Part shown: positions 23,336 through 64,000 of the stretch, piece by piece
Layout of the letters: the number at the start of each line of letters is the position of its first letter
How positions within the stretch are numbered: position 1 is the stretch's first letter
NCBI GenBank assembly: GCA_964035015.1
Contig: OZ035998.1
Coordinates: forward strand, 22,490,326-22,554,325
Source of the DNA: Corallium rubrum
Lineage: Eukaryota; Cnidaria; Anthozoa; Scleralcyonacea; Coralliidae
DNA length: 64,000 bases
Direction of reading: 5' to 3'
Made by a program: the position numbers and the translations under genes
The notes under the pieces: model-generated
The model's input: the letters and a program-made list of their open reading frames with translations, nothing else
What the model was told of the DNA's origin: nothing
The model's database searches: none

Positions 23336-23965
23336 CTAGTGAAGCAGTTGAATCATATCGAGTTTATTTGGCGTAACTTTATTAACACAACAATACATAA
23401 TCCAGGCAATAACAAAGCAATTTACAAATATTAAAATCACTTCAATACACTTAAAGTTTTCCCATTCAGCGTAAACTTGAGTCTCTTCAGCATGAAATGT
23501 CAACACAGCATATAATATAATTTTCAACGTTGTTTATGCCTCGCTTATCTTGCAGATAGTTTCCAATAGTCAACAGGTTATCAGATTGTGAGCATGAGTA
23601 CTAGTTTTCCGTATTAAAATTCAATAAATCATATAAATCGTTTATGTTTGTCTTCATCGCGAGACGGCGGAATATAACCTAGACCGAAATATAAATAGCT
23701 CAGCACCAAGATCTGCAGTTGTAAGCGTAGTGAGCATATTTAACATTAACACAGTTGTCAGCCACATGACTGATCAATAACAGTGTTCAGCAAGTCACTT
23801 CTCGATCGAACAATAGCGACCAGAGAAGATGGCGCATGAAATATGAGCCACAACACGTGGTTTCGGGATGATACAATAATTGCAATTTGTCGAACAGAAA
23901 ATTTGAAATAATAATACAGAAACGCCACCGAAACCTAGACTCGGCTACCGCAGTAGCCCGAGTAA
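23336..23965 (-). mobile_element. Diverged Helentron-like element, 5' part
   Basis: Ends at about 23963 with the minus-strand ACTCGGGCTACTGCGG start and CTAGGTTTCGG motif. The adjoining sequence (AATTGCAATTTGTCGA) matches the other copies, but the body is strongly diverged. No core minisatellite or 3' hairpin was found. Confidence 0.55.
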
Positions 23966-24649
23966 TAATGAATACTTTTCAAAAAACAAAACAGCCCAAT
24001 TCCCTACGAAACAACTCGAGTACATCCCGAATACCTGGCGATCAATGGCCATCTTCCCGACTATATGGCGACCGTGTCGAATATCGGGCGATAGCTGTCG
24101 AGTATGACGTGAGTGAGGTCCAAGACAAGCAGCACTCAAGCAGTACTAGCAAGAGGCAGACTTGGAGCAAGTCTATACTAGCTCAAGCAAGATTTCGCCG
24201 ACTTAGTGGCTCCCGCTGACAGGTCAGCGGTAGTCACAAAAACTTTAGGTCTAAAAAATTGTAAATTTTCAAGTTGTCTTTTAGCGGCGAGTTTTCAGTT
24301 TTTCATTGTGCACTTCATACATTCTGTGGACGTGCATGGCTACCCCCAGCGGCCGGAAGTTTGGCTTCATCAAATTATAGATAGGGGCTGTCTTATGGAG
24401 TTAGCGTTCCAGTTTACTTAGAGTTCAATACGTACGTCACGCTCAGAAGCGAGATGATACTTCTGAAATTCCCGAAAATTCGTGTCCGTTCTGTATCGTG
24501 ATACAGCTTCGCCTCGTGTCTGTATACCCAGATACAGAACGGACACTCATTCTGTAAATAGGGTATATTAAAGATTAATATTGGCATTTACACTCGATGA
24601 AATGTAGAGGAAAATTGCGATGGTGATATTACGAGTGTCGATTATTTCT
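23966..24649. other. No gene recognised; hairpin near 24.48-24.55 kb
   Basis: An inverted pair around GTCCGTTCTGTATC and GATACAGAACGGAC forms a hairpin near 24485-24545. Open frames here show no recognisable domain. Confidence 0.4.
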
Positions 24650-24760
24650 AAGACCCGACCGAGACCAGTTGCGAAAAAAGCAACTACCCGGCCTTCGGCG
24701 GGAATCGAACCCACGACCCGGGTCACGAAGGCCGTTGCCGAGAGCTTGGTCATGAGTTCT
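24650..24760 (-). ncRNA. tRNA-derived SINE-like sequence
   Basis: On the minus strand a GTGGGTTCGATTCCCGCC segment fits the RNA polymerase III box B (T arm), and GGCCTTCG pairs with CGAAGGCC around it. An upstream GACCAAGCTCTCGG resembles a degenerate box A. Spacing and stems do not make a normal tRNA, so a SINE head or decayed tRNA is more likely. Confidence 0.5.
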
Positions 24761-25539
24761 TAGTATTTATAGACCTGGAGCGAGGGGAATTCGATGAAAT
24801 ATTACCTCGAGGTATGATATATGTAACCTAACAATCTTCTTGTCAACATCTGAATGTTCAGGCGAAACGTTTTCTTGTCTCGCCAAACTCCGCCCTTGTT
24901 GACAGCTTCGTGAATCGAGCGTGACATTCACGCGTGGTACGAACTCGAATACCCCGCCTGGCGGGTAATTCTACGATAAATTAACTGGTCACGTGGTACA
25001 AATCAAGCCCTTAAGTTTTCTGACGCACTTGGCCCAATGTACAATTAACATGCATTTCTATTTACTTAGCTATTGTCCAAGCCCCTGTCTGCCCCTGTTC
25101 ATAAAAAAGACATAAAACAATGCTGGTCTTTTTGTAGGTTTATTAAGCAGCATTTACGTTATTTAATGTAATTAGCAATTGTTGAAGATCTAGAATTCCA
25201 ACGGATGTACTGCATGTATAATAACAAAAACACGTTTTAGACTATAACTTACTTTACTTAATTGTACACAAGGGCGTAGCGTGCAAGGGGGGGGGGGGGG
25301 GGATGGCGACACACTCCATATTTTGAAAAGCTGATGGTAAAACAGAGATTCATTAGGGAAAGATTTGTCAGTAAATTGATGAGCGATTGGTCGGTAAAAT
25401 AATCGTAAAACTATATTGGTCGGTAGTCTCCTTCGCAGTTATGGCTCGCTTATACTATCCCCAACTAACGTCCCGTTTGTGTACACGACCCAATGAAGTT
25501 ACGCCATTGTCGTGCTAATAAATAAAGTCGTCTAATAAA
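24761..25539. other. No gene recognised; 16-bp poly-G run
   Basis: Non-coding sequence with a G homopolymer at about 25288-25303, which may also be a sequencing weak point. Confidence 0.4.
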
Positions 25540-25775
25540 AGGGTTCGTTCATATGAGGGGGGCTAGCCCGGTAACCGAGCTGATTTTATGTCACGAAAAT
25601 CTTATTACGACTATTTGAGAAATGCCAAATCACATAACGAAGCAAAATTGGGTTGTTTTACTGTAGGTATAGCACACGGAGTATCATAATTCCTTTTTGT
25701 AGTCAAAGAAATATTTTGGTAACATAAAATCAGCCCGGTATCCGCGTCAGCCCTCCTCATATAAAAAGTCCCTTA
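25540..25775. mobile_element. MITE-like inverted-repeat element
   Basis: Left end (ATATGAGGGGGGCTAGCC, then GATTTTATGT) and right end (ACATAAAATCAGCCCGG, then CCTCATAT) are imperfect inverted repeats of about 45 bp. No coding capacity. Confidence 0.6.
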
Positions 25776-26486
25776 TAAACCGTCCTGGGCAGCTAATGTT
25801 TGGAAAAGTTTAGCCTAGAAATTTACGAAGAATATTGTTTTGACTGTGTTCTTGCTGCTTATATGCAAACAAATACGGGTGAAAGTCAGTGTGGAGCGTA
25901 AGAGCGTATAAGAGAAATTTAAGATTGTAAACAAAGGTCAAAACTAACGTGTTCATTGTCGGAAGCGACTGCCCGAAAGCTAGTATTTCGCTAAACTATA
26001 GCTCAGAGCTTTACAAAATTTACGAAGAATGGTATTATGAATATGTTCTTGCTGGTCGTGCGAAAATACATCTGTGCGAAAAGCTTTAAAAAAGTTACAA
26101 GTGTCGAAGAAATGTATCTAGCGGATAATAATTTTTTAGCGGGATGTCTGGTCATATATATCTTGGGTAGCAACCTCGATGACGTTTATATTCAGCTTCA
26201 TATATTCAAGGCAGTGACGCTTTTAACTTAATTTCATGTACATGAACTCATGCATATCGCGATTCACAGTTACAACATGCATCATCTTATTGATTATATT
26301 TACGTAAAATTTTTACTAGGCAATATTTTTCGAAGTATTGGTAAAACGGTCAGCTCAAGCCTCAGCTTTCCAGAATCTGGAAGCCTCTCTGTGATTGGTT
26401 GGTTTAAGGGAATGGGATGTGTGGCTCGTTTCAGTAGACGTTGGTTGGGGAGTTTAAGCGAGCCATAAGAACGTCTGCGAAGGAGA
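25776..26486. other. No gene recognised
   Basis: AT-rich stretch with short open frames only; none shows a recognisable domain. Confidence 0.35.
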
Positions 26487-26690
26487 CTAATAAGGGACCG
26501 ATTACATGGAGACGTTCAGTCTGGGCTGAAATTCCAACCCGGGTATCTCCAACCGGCATGGAAGCGGATATCCGGGCTGAAATTCAACCAGGAGTGAAAT
26601 TCTTTCCTTGTTATTGCAAATTAATGTTATTAACCCACTTTATTCGTTTCAGCCCGGGCTGAAATTTGTCTCCATGTAATCGGCACCTAA
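26487..26690. mobile_element. MITE-like element, about 205 bp
   Basis: Ends are CCGATTACATGGAGAC and GTCTCCATGTAATCGG, with a second inner inverted pair around GGGCTGAAATT. Confidence 0.65.
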
Positions 26691-27050
26691 TAATTGGTCG
26701 GTAGTGGGAGGAAGAAATGGAAGTACACTTACTGATCTCTATATAAACTGGACAGGGCATTCCTTTTGACAGGCAGTCAAACATTTCGTGCCAGTGGCCG
26801 TCATCTTACGTAGTGGAACATATGACGCATTGCGGCCTTAGAAATTGTTCCCAATCCCGAAGTTGACTGGCAAAAGTAATCTTGACGTCAGCACGATCCG
26901 ATTAACCGGGGCGTCGGAAAAACCGTAAAGCAAACAAGAGATGGATGCCGGTTTAGGTTTCACTGTCCAACAACAAATATAGTCAAACGACGGCAAGTAC
27001 ACAACACGTGATATCGTTAAGGCATTAAAATTACTATTAAAAGTACAATT

Positions 27051-27143
27051 TAAAGCCCTAATCAAACGAGAACGCAAGTCATTGCAAGAAATTTGTGACT
27101 GCCAACTTGCGATCACTTGCGTTCTCGTTTGATTAGGGCTTAA
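27051..27143. mobile_element. Short hairpin MITE, about 93 bp
   Basis: Near-perfect inverted ends of about 28 bp (AGCCCTAATCAAACGAGAAC and its complement) around a short loop, flanked by TAA-rich sequence. Confidence 0.6.
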
Positions 27144-27454
27144 GACTTAAATTAAATTCTTCGTAGATTTTACAGCTTGTTTTCCAGTTTATGAATCGTG
27201 TAGTTTCTTCGTTATCGGCGCTGAAGAAAACAACGAAGTTTAAAAGTTTTGCAACTCAGTCATATAAACAGATGCAAGAAATTCCCGTTTTAAGTCTCAC
27301 TGAGTACTTCTTGTGTCATTACTTAAAGAAGATTAATTTAAAGCAATGTAACTGTTTTTGTCTGTTTTCAATCTACGAAAGTTTGTGAACTTAGGTAGTG
27401 GTCACGTCATCATACAGCAGGCACGCTAAATTCATGCTGCCAGGGTCATACAAC
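27144..27454. other. No gene recognised
   Basis: Short spacer between two inverted-repeat elements; the small open frame at 27191-27388 has no recognisable domain. Confidence 0.35.
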
Positions 27455-28037
27455 TGGGTGGACTCAAATCCGTGGAGAAAACATTGGGGGGGGGTAGGGA
27501 GGCGAAGTAGTATTGAGACTTTTTAAGATTGTGGCTATAATATTATTTGTCAGTGGCGCTCACGGCTGATAAGGGTGGACAAACCGAGCGCGAAGGCGCG
27601 AGAAACCTCTAGGGGGTGCGGGGAATGCCACCCCGGAATCTAGAGTCCCTGAAAGGCCATTTCCTGCACTTTGAGGGATCATTTTACAGAAATCTGAAGG
27701 TTATAAAACGTCATAAAAAATGCACAAAAGAAAACACATTTGGGGACTTTGAATATATTAATTCCATATTATCTCGATGAGTCGATTACGAAATTTCGCT
27801 CGAGCCCTAACTACTTCGTATCAGCGGAGGGGATGCCACCGAGCGTACTTTATGTAACCCTTCATGAAATGCAATAGTACTGCTGACCGTTCTCGGTTCT
27901 CCTACCAACGCCGGAGTGATTATCAGCCGTGAGCGCCACTGACAAATAATATTATAGCCATAATCTTAAAAAGTCTCAATACTACTTCGCCTCCCTACTA
28001 CCCCCAATGTTTTCCCCACGGATTTGAGTCCACCCCG
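27455..28037. mobile_element. Foldback element with about 117-bp arms
   Basis: Arms 27455-27571 and 27920-28037 are inverted copies (GGACTCAAATCCGTGG; TTGTCAGTGGCGCTCACGG). The central part (27596-27790) is related to 42270-42450, sharing the order CTAGAGTC, GCCATTTC and AAACGTCATAAAA. Confidence 0.7.
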
Positions 28038-28209
28038 TGGCGCCGCCACTGTGTCCCATCCAGTTTTATTGAGATCAGTGAGTACATGCACTGCCCCACT
28101 CTAGCAGAGTCTAGCTAAATGCATGGTCACGCTACACCATTGATATACATCCAAATATATTCTGAAGATTTTTTTTCCTGTGACTATAATTACATTCATT
28201 TAAATGTTT

Positions 28210-28735
28210 TAAAATTGCCTATGAAACAAAAATTAAGTCTTTTATTTCAGTGAACATTTAAGACAATGACAGAGTAACATCTTTACGCAGTTTTTCGTTT
28301 TCTTTCTATGTTGTTGAGATATTTCTTTCCCAAACTTTTAAATTAGCCTGTGACAACATCTTAAATTGCACTTGGTAACCGTATATGTTTCAATATTTAA
28401 ACTTTTCAATAAAACTAGTCTAAGTCCAACTGAAAATCGCAGCAATTCAAGGGAAGTATGTGCATGATTCTCCCTCAAAATCAAACATGTACAGGTAGAT
28501 TTTCAAGTGATCGTTTGATAATAGCAAAGATGTACAATCTACGAAACTGATTATGCACGTGTAACAGTTTTTTGTTCGTTTATCGTCTCGAAAACAAAAA
28601 GTTTGGACTTCTTAAAAAGGAACAGGTCTTGGAAAAAGAGGCCCCTAGCATCATCCCAAAACAAGTAACTTTGTCATTTTAAGTATTCTTTCTGATAAGA
28701 CAAATCTAATTTTTTGCTTCATTGGCACTTTAAAG
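28210..28735. mobile_element. MITE family X, copy 1
   Basis: Inverted ends built from AAAATTAAGTCTT and TTGTTGAGATATTT with a matching right end. The same layout occurs at 32050-32500 and 34664-35158. No open frame of note. Confidence 0.55.
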
Positions 28736-28975
28736 TAAGACAAGCAAACATGTATAATGTAAATAGTTATGTGAAAACATCATTTCCTCGTAGACGAATT
28801 GCATTTGTCCTATAACCCATGGTCCTATTCAACATTCTCTACGATACTGCATGCTATTAATTAACATTTCGTTGCTGACTATTCTTCATATAGGTTCACG
28901 TATCTTCGTTCATTTAGCCGGGGGAAGTGAATTCTGAAACGACAGGATATATTTTTTAAAAGCTAACTATATCAT

Positions 28976-29128
28976 AAGGTGTTACTCCAAGTGACGAATC
29001 ATACCGGACAAGTAGAGAAAACTCTACTTGGCCCAGCTGGGATTCGAATCCGGTTCGAATCCCAGCCGGGTCAAGTAGAGTTTTCTCTACTTGTCTGATA
29101 TGGTTCGTCACTCGGAGTAACACCTTAT
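28976..29128. repeat. Near-perfect 150-bp palindrome with box-B-like centre
   Basis: Arms of about 70 bp run from AGGTGTTACTCC to its complement. The centre, around 29040-29070, contains GGTTCGAATCCCAGC in both orientations, resembling the pol III box B. Confidence 0.75.
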
Positions 29129-29255
29129 TATCAAAAATATCGTAGAAACATCTACGTAAAGTAAATATTCAACATGTAACTTTCTGTTAATATTACATAC
29201 ACAGGGTTTCTTCGCAAATGCATTTCAGTACAGACCATGCACTGTAGAGTAGAAT

Positions 29256-29698
29256 AGTGTAGAGTAGTAGAGTAGAGTAGAGTAGAGTAGAGTAGAGTAG
29301 AGTAGAGTAGAGTAGAGTAGAGTGGAGTGGAGTGGAGTGGAGTGGAGTGGAGTGGAGTGGAGTGGAGTGGAGTGGAGTGGAGTGGAGTGGAGTGGAGTGG
29401 AGTGGAGTGGAGTGGAGTGGAGTGGAGTGGAGTGGAGTGGAGTGGAGTGGAGTGGAGTGGAGTGGAGTGGAGTGGAGTGGAGTGGAGTGGAGTGGAGTGG
29501 AGTGGAGTGGAGTGGAGTGGAGTGGAGTGAAGTGGAGTGGAGTGGAGTGGAGTGGAGTGGAGTGGCGTGGCGTGGCGTGGGGTGGGGTGGGGTGGGGTGG
29601 AGTGGGGAGAGTGGAATGGAATGGAGTGGAGTGGAGAGGAGTGGAGTGGCGTGGCGTGGCGTGGAGTGGAGTAGAGTGGAGTAGAGTGGAGTGGATTG
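29256..29698. repeat. (GAGTA)n-(GAGTG)n pentanucleotide array
   Basis: Roughly 440 bp of pentamer repeat, first GAGTA and then GAGTG, with GGGTG, GCGTG and GAGAG variants near the right end. Long VEWSGVEWSG or STPLHSTPLH open frames are artefacts. Confidence 0.95.
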
Positions 29699-31444
29699 TC
29701 CCATAACGCTCATTAAAGGAAAATGACTAAAATAGCGATAGTTCAAACTTTGTTAAAAAAACAACCCCGGAAAAGCTGGAGAACTTGGTGCTCAGCAATA
29801 AAATGCAAAAGAACAACAAGAAGGAAAACACAACATCAGTAGCCTTTTCTCGCTTTCCAAAGATTCGACCAGGTATAGCATATATATCACAAAAAAACCT
29901 TTCACTCAACCGTTGAATAACAAATTCCGCATGCTTTTTTACTGAAACTTCATGAGATACACCTGTCAGAACTTGGCAACGCAAAACTTTCTTCCAAAGT
30001 TTTCAAAAATACAAATGTAAATCAATATCGAAGAAAAAGCTAAGAACCACCCACTTACCATTTCTTGGTCAATATTAATTTCAAAAATTAGGATCAGGCA
30101 TCTCATTTCTGTAATGAAATGATATTTTCTGTCCCGAATAGCCATTCCCCTATACCTTTGTACTGGAACTTTTCGAGTTACACTTTCGAGCCAGGAAGAT
30201 AGTTATGCTTGGAAAACTCGCGCACGCGCAGTACAAAACACGAGGGACTTTTGATTAATCTTTATTCTGTGCGTGGGTGTTTGCTTTGGGCCGGCAATAT
30301 CACACTGTCAGCCTTCTTACGCAGGGTTACGTGTGATCCATTCTTGCTGCTGGGTAGTTGCAAACACGACAGGATACTCTTGTACTCACTAAGGTGTAGA
30401 TGCAGCTAGATTCCACCGTCTACAGTGATGTCGGTTGTCATATCTAGCTCATGCACCTTTGGGTTACGGCCAAATCGTGTGTATACCTGACGCGCAACAG
30501 GTATTTCACCTGTACTTATGTGCAAGCAAGTAAAAGTCAGTCATGTGGCAGTGTCTTAGCCAGGAATTGTAACTTGGATGTCCAAATTGTAAATTTGGCG
30601 CGGTGTATGTTTACGGCGAATGACAAACCCCTCTCAGCAAGCTCTTGTGGTATGCTACCCCCTAAAATGTCACCAAAACCCCCCAAACGCATTTTTGGCC
30701 ATTTCATATGAGATAATGTCCAACTAGTCAAACTGCGAGGCATGAATTGTAATCAGAAAGCATTGAACGACCAATAATGACTTCCACTCTTCAAAAGACA
30801 GAGTCAAATGACGTAGTGAACTTTACGGCGCATCTCACAAGCTTCTCCAGGGAAATGTACGAAAGGTAAACTGTTCTGATTGAGCCCAATCCAAAAGCCG
30901 CCAAGCTTATACGCAGTATTCAAATAAAAAATTATGTCGTTGAGATAAGATGGTTAATCAATGCGAATTATTAACAATTATTGGACGAGGTTGAGCAAAA
31001 TATTGTGATTTGTCAGTGGCGAGCAGATCAATTATTTTCGATGCCGAAGGCAGAGGAAAAAAGCTGAAGTGCGACACACTGACAAATCACGATATTTTGT
31101 GAAAGCCGACTTCAATAATTGTTTTATTATTTGATTTATTTTTTATTGAACATTATTTTCCTGTAATTGTGTCCATTCATTTCTTTCCAGCTTGGCTGAA
31201 CGAGCGATTTACGTTTGCCAAAATTGAGTGTAACGCGCGTGAGCAGAATATTATTGCTGCAAAACAACATCTCCGACTAATGCGTACGAGCAGACTTTTA
31301 TTTGTAGGCAGTTATTTTCAGGTGACGTACTGGTCCCTCAGCCAATTGAAGCGAAGATAAAAATAAATCGAATAATAATAAGCCTTATCTTGACAATTGA
31401 TTAACCCTTACATAATCTATACACATCGAAGAACAATCGTATAC
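29699..31444. other. No exon identified; MITE-like hairpin at 30.96-31.13 kb
   Basis: This region lies downstream of the last kinase exons on the minus strand and could hold the terminal exon, but I could not place a stop exon with confidence. At about 30960-31130 an imperfect inverted repeat (AACAATTATTG, TTTGTCAGTG and complements) marks a small element. Confidence 0.4.
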
Positions 31445-63836
<32,392 letters not shown>

Positions 63837-63902
63837 CTGCAAGATAGATAGTGCTTTAATTCCACGGACAGTCATGCATCGCTAAGGAATGTTAGTGTAA
63901 AT

Positions 63903-64000
63903 TTCTTTAATTTAATTTAATTTAATTTAATTTAATTTAATTTAATTTAATTTAATTTAATTTAATTTGATTTGATTTGATTTGATTTGATTTGATTTGA
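63903..64000. repeat. (TTTAA)n-(TTTGA)n pentanucleotide repeat
   Basis: Pentamer TTTAA changes to TTTGA near 63965 and runs off the window edge. Confidence 0.93.

Noticed and set aside
24650..24760. Functional tRNA gene
   Set aside because: Box B and a GGCCTTCG stem are present, but the D arm, anticodon arm and spacing do not form a cloverleaf.
29225..29746. Proteins of HSTPL and VEWSG repeats
   Set aside because: Translations of a pentanucleotide array in all frames.

Overview
This is repeat-dense, AT-rich, intron-bearing animal DNA. It has no operons, and the only recognisable host gene is split into short exons with GT-AG borders separated by kilobases of mobile DNA. The mix of a metazoan-type receptor tyrosine kinase, THAP-domain genes, Tc1-type transposase of the QDGDP/NPIEN type, Penelope-like GIY-YIG fragments, Ty3/Gypsy and CR1/L2-like LINE remains suggests a marine invertebrate, most likely a cnidarian (inference; no marker gene proves it).

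Host gene: the minus strand from about 63.84 kb down to 31.45 kb carries the 3' half of a receptor tyrosine kinase. Nine exons can be read: kinase insert (63.8, 62.6, 62.0 kb), catalytic loop, DFG and activation segment (56.1-56.3 kb), a 41-nt microexon (36.3 kb), the C-lobe (36.1 and 35.3 kb) and two homologous C-tail exons (31.9 and 31.5 kb). Phases agree at every junction I could test. The N-lobe, transmembrane and extracellular exons lie beyond the right edge; the terminal stop exon was not found. A 19.7-kb intron between 36.3 and 56.1 kb holds most of the retroelement debris.

Left third (1-24 kb): an inverted-repeat element with a frameshifted THAP-domain gene spans about 3.0-20.9 kb. 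Its right arm is split by a Helentron-like element (8211-19817), which is itself split at a TA by a 10.18-kb array (9609-19788). That array holds eight truncated Tc1-type transposase copies, five 222-bp MITE-like copies and palindromic GTGTCACC clusters. Three insertion events can be ordered from the junctions.

Middle (24-56 kb): foldback/MITE elements, a second THAP foldback element (37.67-40.11 kb), Penelope-like fragments with hammerhead-ribozyme-like cores, two LINE remnants, one broken Ty3/Gypsy element, and long simple repeats including an unusual hexamer mosaic at 42.7-43.3 kb.

Right end (56-64 kb): two further Helentron-like copies with a 33-bp core minisatellite, a RecQ-like helicase remnant matching one at 1.1-1.4 kb, and the upstream kinase exons. 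Most long open frames in the window are artefacts of simple repeats.
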